64,000 nucleotides of DNA, taken from assembly GCF_014489575.1 (NCBI RefSeq), contig NZ_CP060789.1, positions 2,604,001 through 2,668,000 on the forward strand, given 5' to 3'. Source of the stretch: Tessaracoccus defluvii (GTDB taxonomy: Bacteria > Actinomycetota > Actinomycetes > Propionibacteriales > Propionibacteriaceae). Below, in pieces: positions 62,388 to 64,000 of this stretch. Both the position numbers and the translations under genes were made by a program. The notes below the pieces were generated by a model. The model saw only the letters and a list, made by a program, of their open reading frames with translations. It was not told the DNA's origin and did not search any database. Position 1 is the stretch's first letter. Every line of letters starts with the position of its first letter.

Positions 62388-64000
62388 CCGATCCCCTCCC
62401 CCGGGCGATGTGGATCGTCCCGCACACCCACTGGGACCGCGAATGGTACGAGCCTCACGACGTGTTCCGCGCCCGGCTGGTCAGCATGCTCGACTCGCTG
62501 CTGACCATGCTGGAGCGTGAGCCGGGCTACCGGTTCACGCTCGACGGGCAGTCGGCCGCGATCGACGACTACCTCGAGATCCGCCCCGAGGAGACGGACC
62601 GTGTGCGCGCGGCCGTGGCACGCGGCCAACTCGCGCTGGGCCCGTTCCAGATCCTGCTGGACGAGTTCTGCTGCGACGGCGAGACGATCGTGCGAAACCT
62701 CGAACACGGCATCGCCTCGGCCCGCCGACTCGGCGGTGAGATGCGCGTCGGCTACCTGCCCGACATGTTCGGGCACGCCGCGCAGACCCCGCAGATCCTG
62801 CGCGGCTTCGGCATCGCGGACGCCTCCCTCTGGCGGGGCGTTCCCGCCGCCGTCGACCGGCACGCCTTCCTCTGGGAGGGGCTGGACGGCTCCGCGGTGC
62901 GGGTCGAGTACCTGTGGGACGGATACGGCAGCGCCCTGAAGCTGTTCGAACCGCTGGAGAAGCTGCCGGAGCTCGTCGACGCGTACGTCCGCGAGAACGC
63001 CGGCTGGTTCGGCGGCGAGGACGTCGCAGGCTGGTTCGGCACCGACCACATGGCGCCCCGCGCCGATCTCGTGCAGATCCTGCGTGCCTACGACGGGGAG
63101 GTGGAGCTGCGGATCGGCACCGTCGCCGACGTGATCGCCGCCCGCGACCACTCCCCCGCGGCGCTCGCGTCGCTGCCGGTCGTCCGCGGCGAGCTGCGCT
63201 CGCATGCCCGCGGCAACCTGCTCCCGGGGGTGTTCTCCATCCGCACCGACCTGAAGGCCGCCATGGCCGCGGCCGAGCGGGCGCTGACCACCGGGGAGCG
63301 GCTCGACGCCTTCGTCGGCGGCCCGTCCAGGACGGCGTTCTTCGAGCGGGGCTGGGGGCTGGTCATCGAGTCGACCGCGCATGATTCGGTCACCGGCTGC
63401 GGGGTCGACTCCACCGCGGACGAGGTCGAGTCCCGACTCAAGGTCGCGGCGCAGACCGCCGCGGGGGCGATCGACATCGCGCTCGCCCCGCTCGGGTCGG
63501 CCGCCCAGGAGGGGGCCGTCGCCGTGTTCAACCAGTCCGCCTTCCGGCGGCCGGTGCAGGCGGAGCTGGTGCTCGAGGCCGATCGGGCCGGGCTGCCCGC
63601 GAACGTGCAGTTGCTGAAGTCCCTGCCCACGGTGATCGGCGACGAGACCGTCTCCACCTCGGACCTGCCGAAGATCGTGCGCAGGATCCACGGCCAGGAG
63701 CTGTTCGGCAAGCACATCCGTTCCTGGACCTGGGAAGGCGACGAGCTCGTGTTCACCGTCGCCGACCACACGGCGGGCGACTTCGACCTTGCCGGCTTCG
63801 TCGCCGTCCTCACGCGGAAGTCGGCCGAGGGCGAGCGACTGTTCCGGGTCGTCACGCAGGTGCCGCCGACCAGCCGGGTCCTGGTGGCCGGTGAGGCGGA
63901 CGGGTTGTCGGCCGTCGCGCTGGATGCCAGGGCCGCGGCGGCGCCGTCGCATCCGGTCGCGGCGCGGGGCACCGCGCTCGACAACGGGTTGGTGCGGGTC
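62384..64000 (+). CDS. GH38 alpha-mannosidase, 3' partial
   Basis: The reading frame runs open from GTG 62384 to the window end (539 codons). It begins MWIVPHTHWDREWYEPHDVF, with the zinc-binding His-x-His of GH38, and has VGYLPDMFGHAAQTPQILRG (nucleophile Asp region) and STAHDSVTGCGVDSTADEVE (zinc-binding His/Asp region of the helical middle domain). GH38 alpha-mannosidases are usually 850-1000 aa, so about 40-45% is missing off the edge. No signal peptide is present: it acts on imported mannosides. The GTGA overlap links it to the ATPase. Confidence 0.92.
   Translation, partial: MTDPLPRAMWIVPHTHWDREWYEPHDVFRARLVSMLDSLLTMLEREPGYRFTLDGQSAAIDDYLEIRPEETDRVRAAVARGQLALGPFQILLDEFCCDGETIVRNLEHGIASARRLGGEMRVGYLPDMFGHAAQTPQILRGFGIADASLWRGVPAAVDRHAFLWEGLDGSAVRVEYLWDGYGSALKLFEPLEKLPELVDAYVRENAGWFGGEDVAGWFGTDHMAPRADLVQILRAYDGEVELRIGTVADVIAARDHSPAALASLPVVRGELRSHARGNLLPGVFSIRTDLKAAMAAAERALTTGERLDAFVGGPSRTAFFERGWGLVIESTAHDSVTGCGVDSTADEVESRLKVAAQTAAGAIDIALAPLGSAAQEGAVAVFNQSAFRRPVQAELVLEADRAGLPANVQLLKSLPTVIGDETVSTSDLPKIVRRIHGQELFGKHIRSWTWEGDELVFTVADHTAGDFDLAGFVAVLTRKSAEGERLFRVVTQVPPTSRVLVAGEADGLSAVALDARAAAAPSHPVAARGTALDNGLVRV

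Overview
The window is high-GC DNA with dense, often overlapping (ATGA/GTGA) genes, many GTG starts, DUF5997, DUF222-HNH, MenB and tRNA-adenosine-deaminase-associated genes. This points to an actinobacterium, most plausibly a Propionibacteriaceae-type organism; the genus is inferred, not proven. The layout has three parts.

(1) 0-22 kb is mostly core genome: LCP ligase and UDP-glucose dehydrogenase (cell-surface polysaccharide), aspartate kinase, HerA-like ATPase, LytR_C protein, tRNA-Ser(CGA), an MFS transporter, KDG kinase, TadA and its partner, Upp, YwiC-like protein and a branching-type GH13. Accessory items here are an Abi_2/HEPN gene and a DUF222-HNH gene preceded by a 188-bp tandem array.

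(2) 22-30 kb is an accessory patch: a Fic gene plus a complete IS3-family element bracketed by 135-bp direct repeats, an unrecognised 573-aa protein, and an AbiE module whose toxin gene has been cut off after about 20 codons and joined to the tail of a secreted glycan-active protein. MenB, a GDPD and tRNA-Arg(ACG) follow.

(3) 31.8-64 kb is glycan catabolism in three large gene sets. First, a peptidoglycan amino-sugar salvage operon (BadF-type kinase divergent from ABC binding protein/permeases, NagZ-type GH3, AnmK, MurQ, RpiR). Second, a leftward operon from 54.4 to 43.6 kb: LacI, ABC importer without ATPase, two ADP-ribosylglycohydrolase-family proteins, a barrel-SUMF1 fusion, a class III CoA-transferase and a CitE-like lyase. 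Third, a rightward operon from 54.6 kb: ROK regulator, IolE-like isomerase, Gfo/Idh oxidoreductase, full ABC importer with ATPase, and a GH38 alpha-mannosidase running off the window. The two last operons diverge from a region with two LacI-type operators. The single ATPase at 61.3 kb could serve several importers.

Two signals cut across the window. A palindromic element of about 93 bp with GTGCACGAATCT termini occurs at least seven times. Thirteen genes-worth of single-base deletions, all in the same direction and mostly in G/C runs, break at least ten otherwise normal genes; they look more like uncorrected sequencing errors than real pseudogenes.
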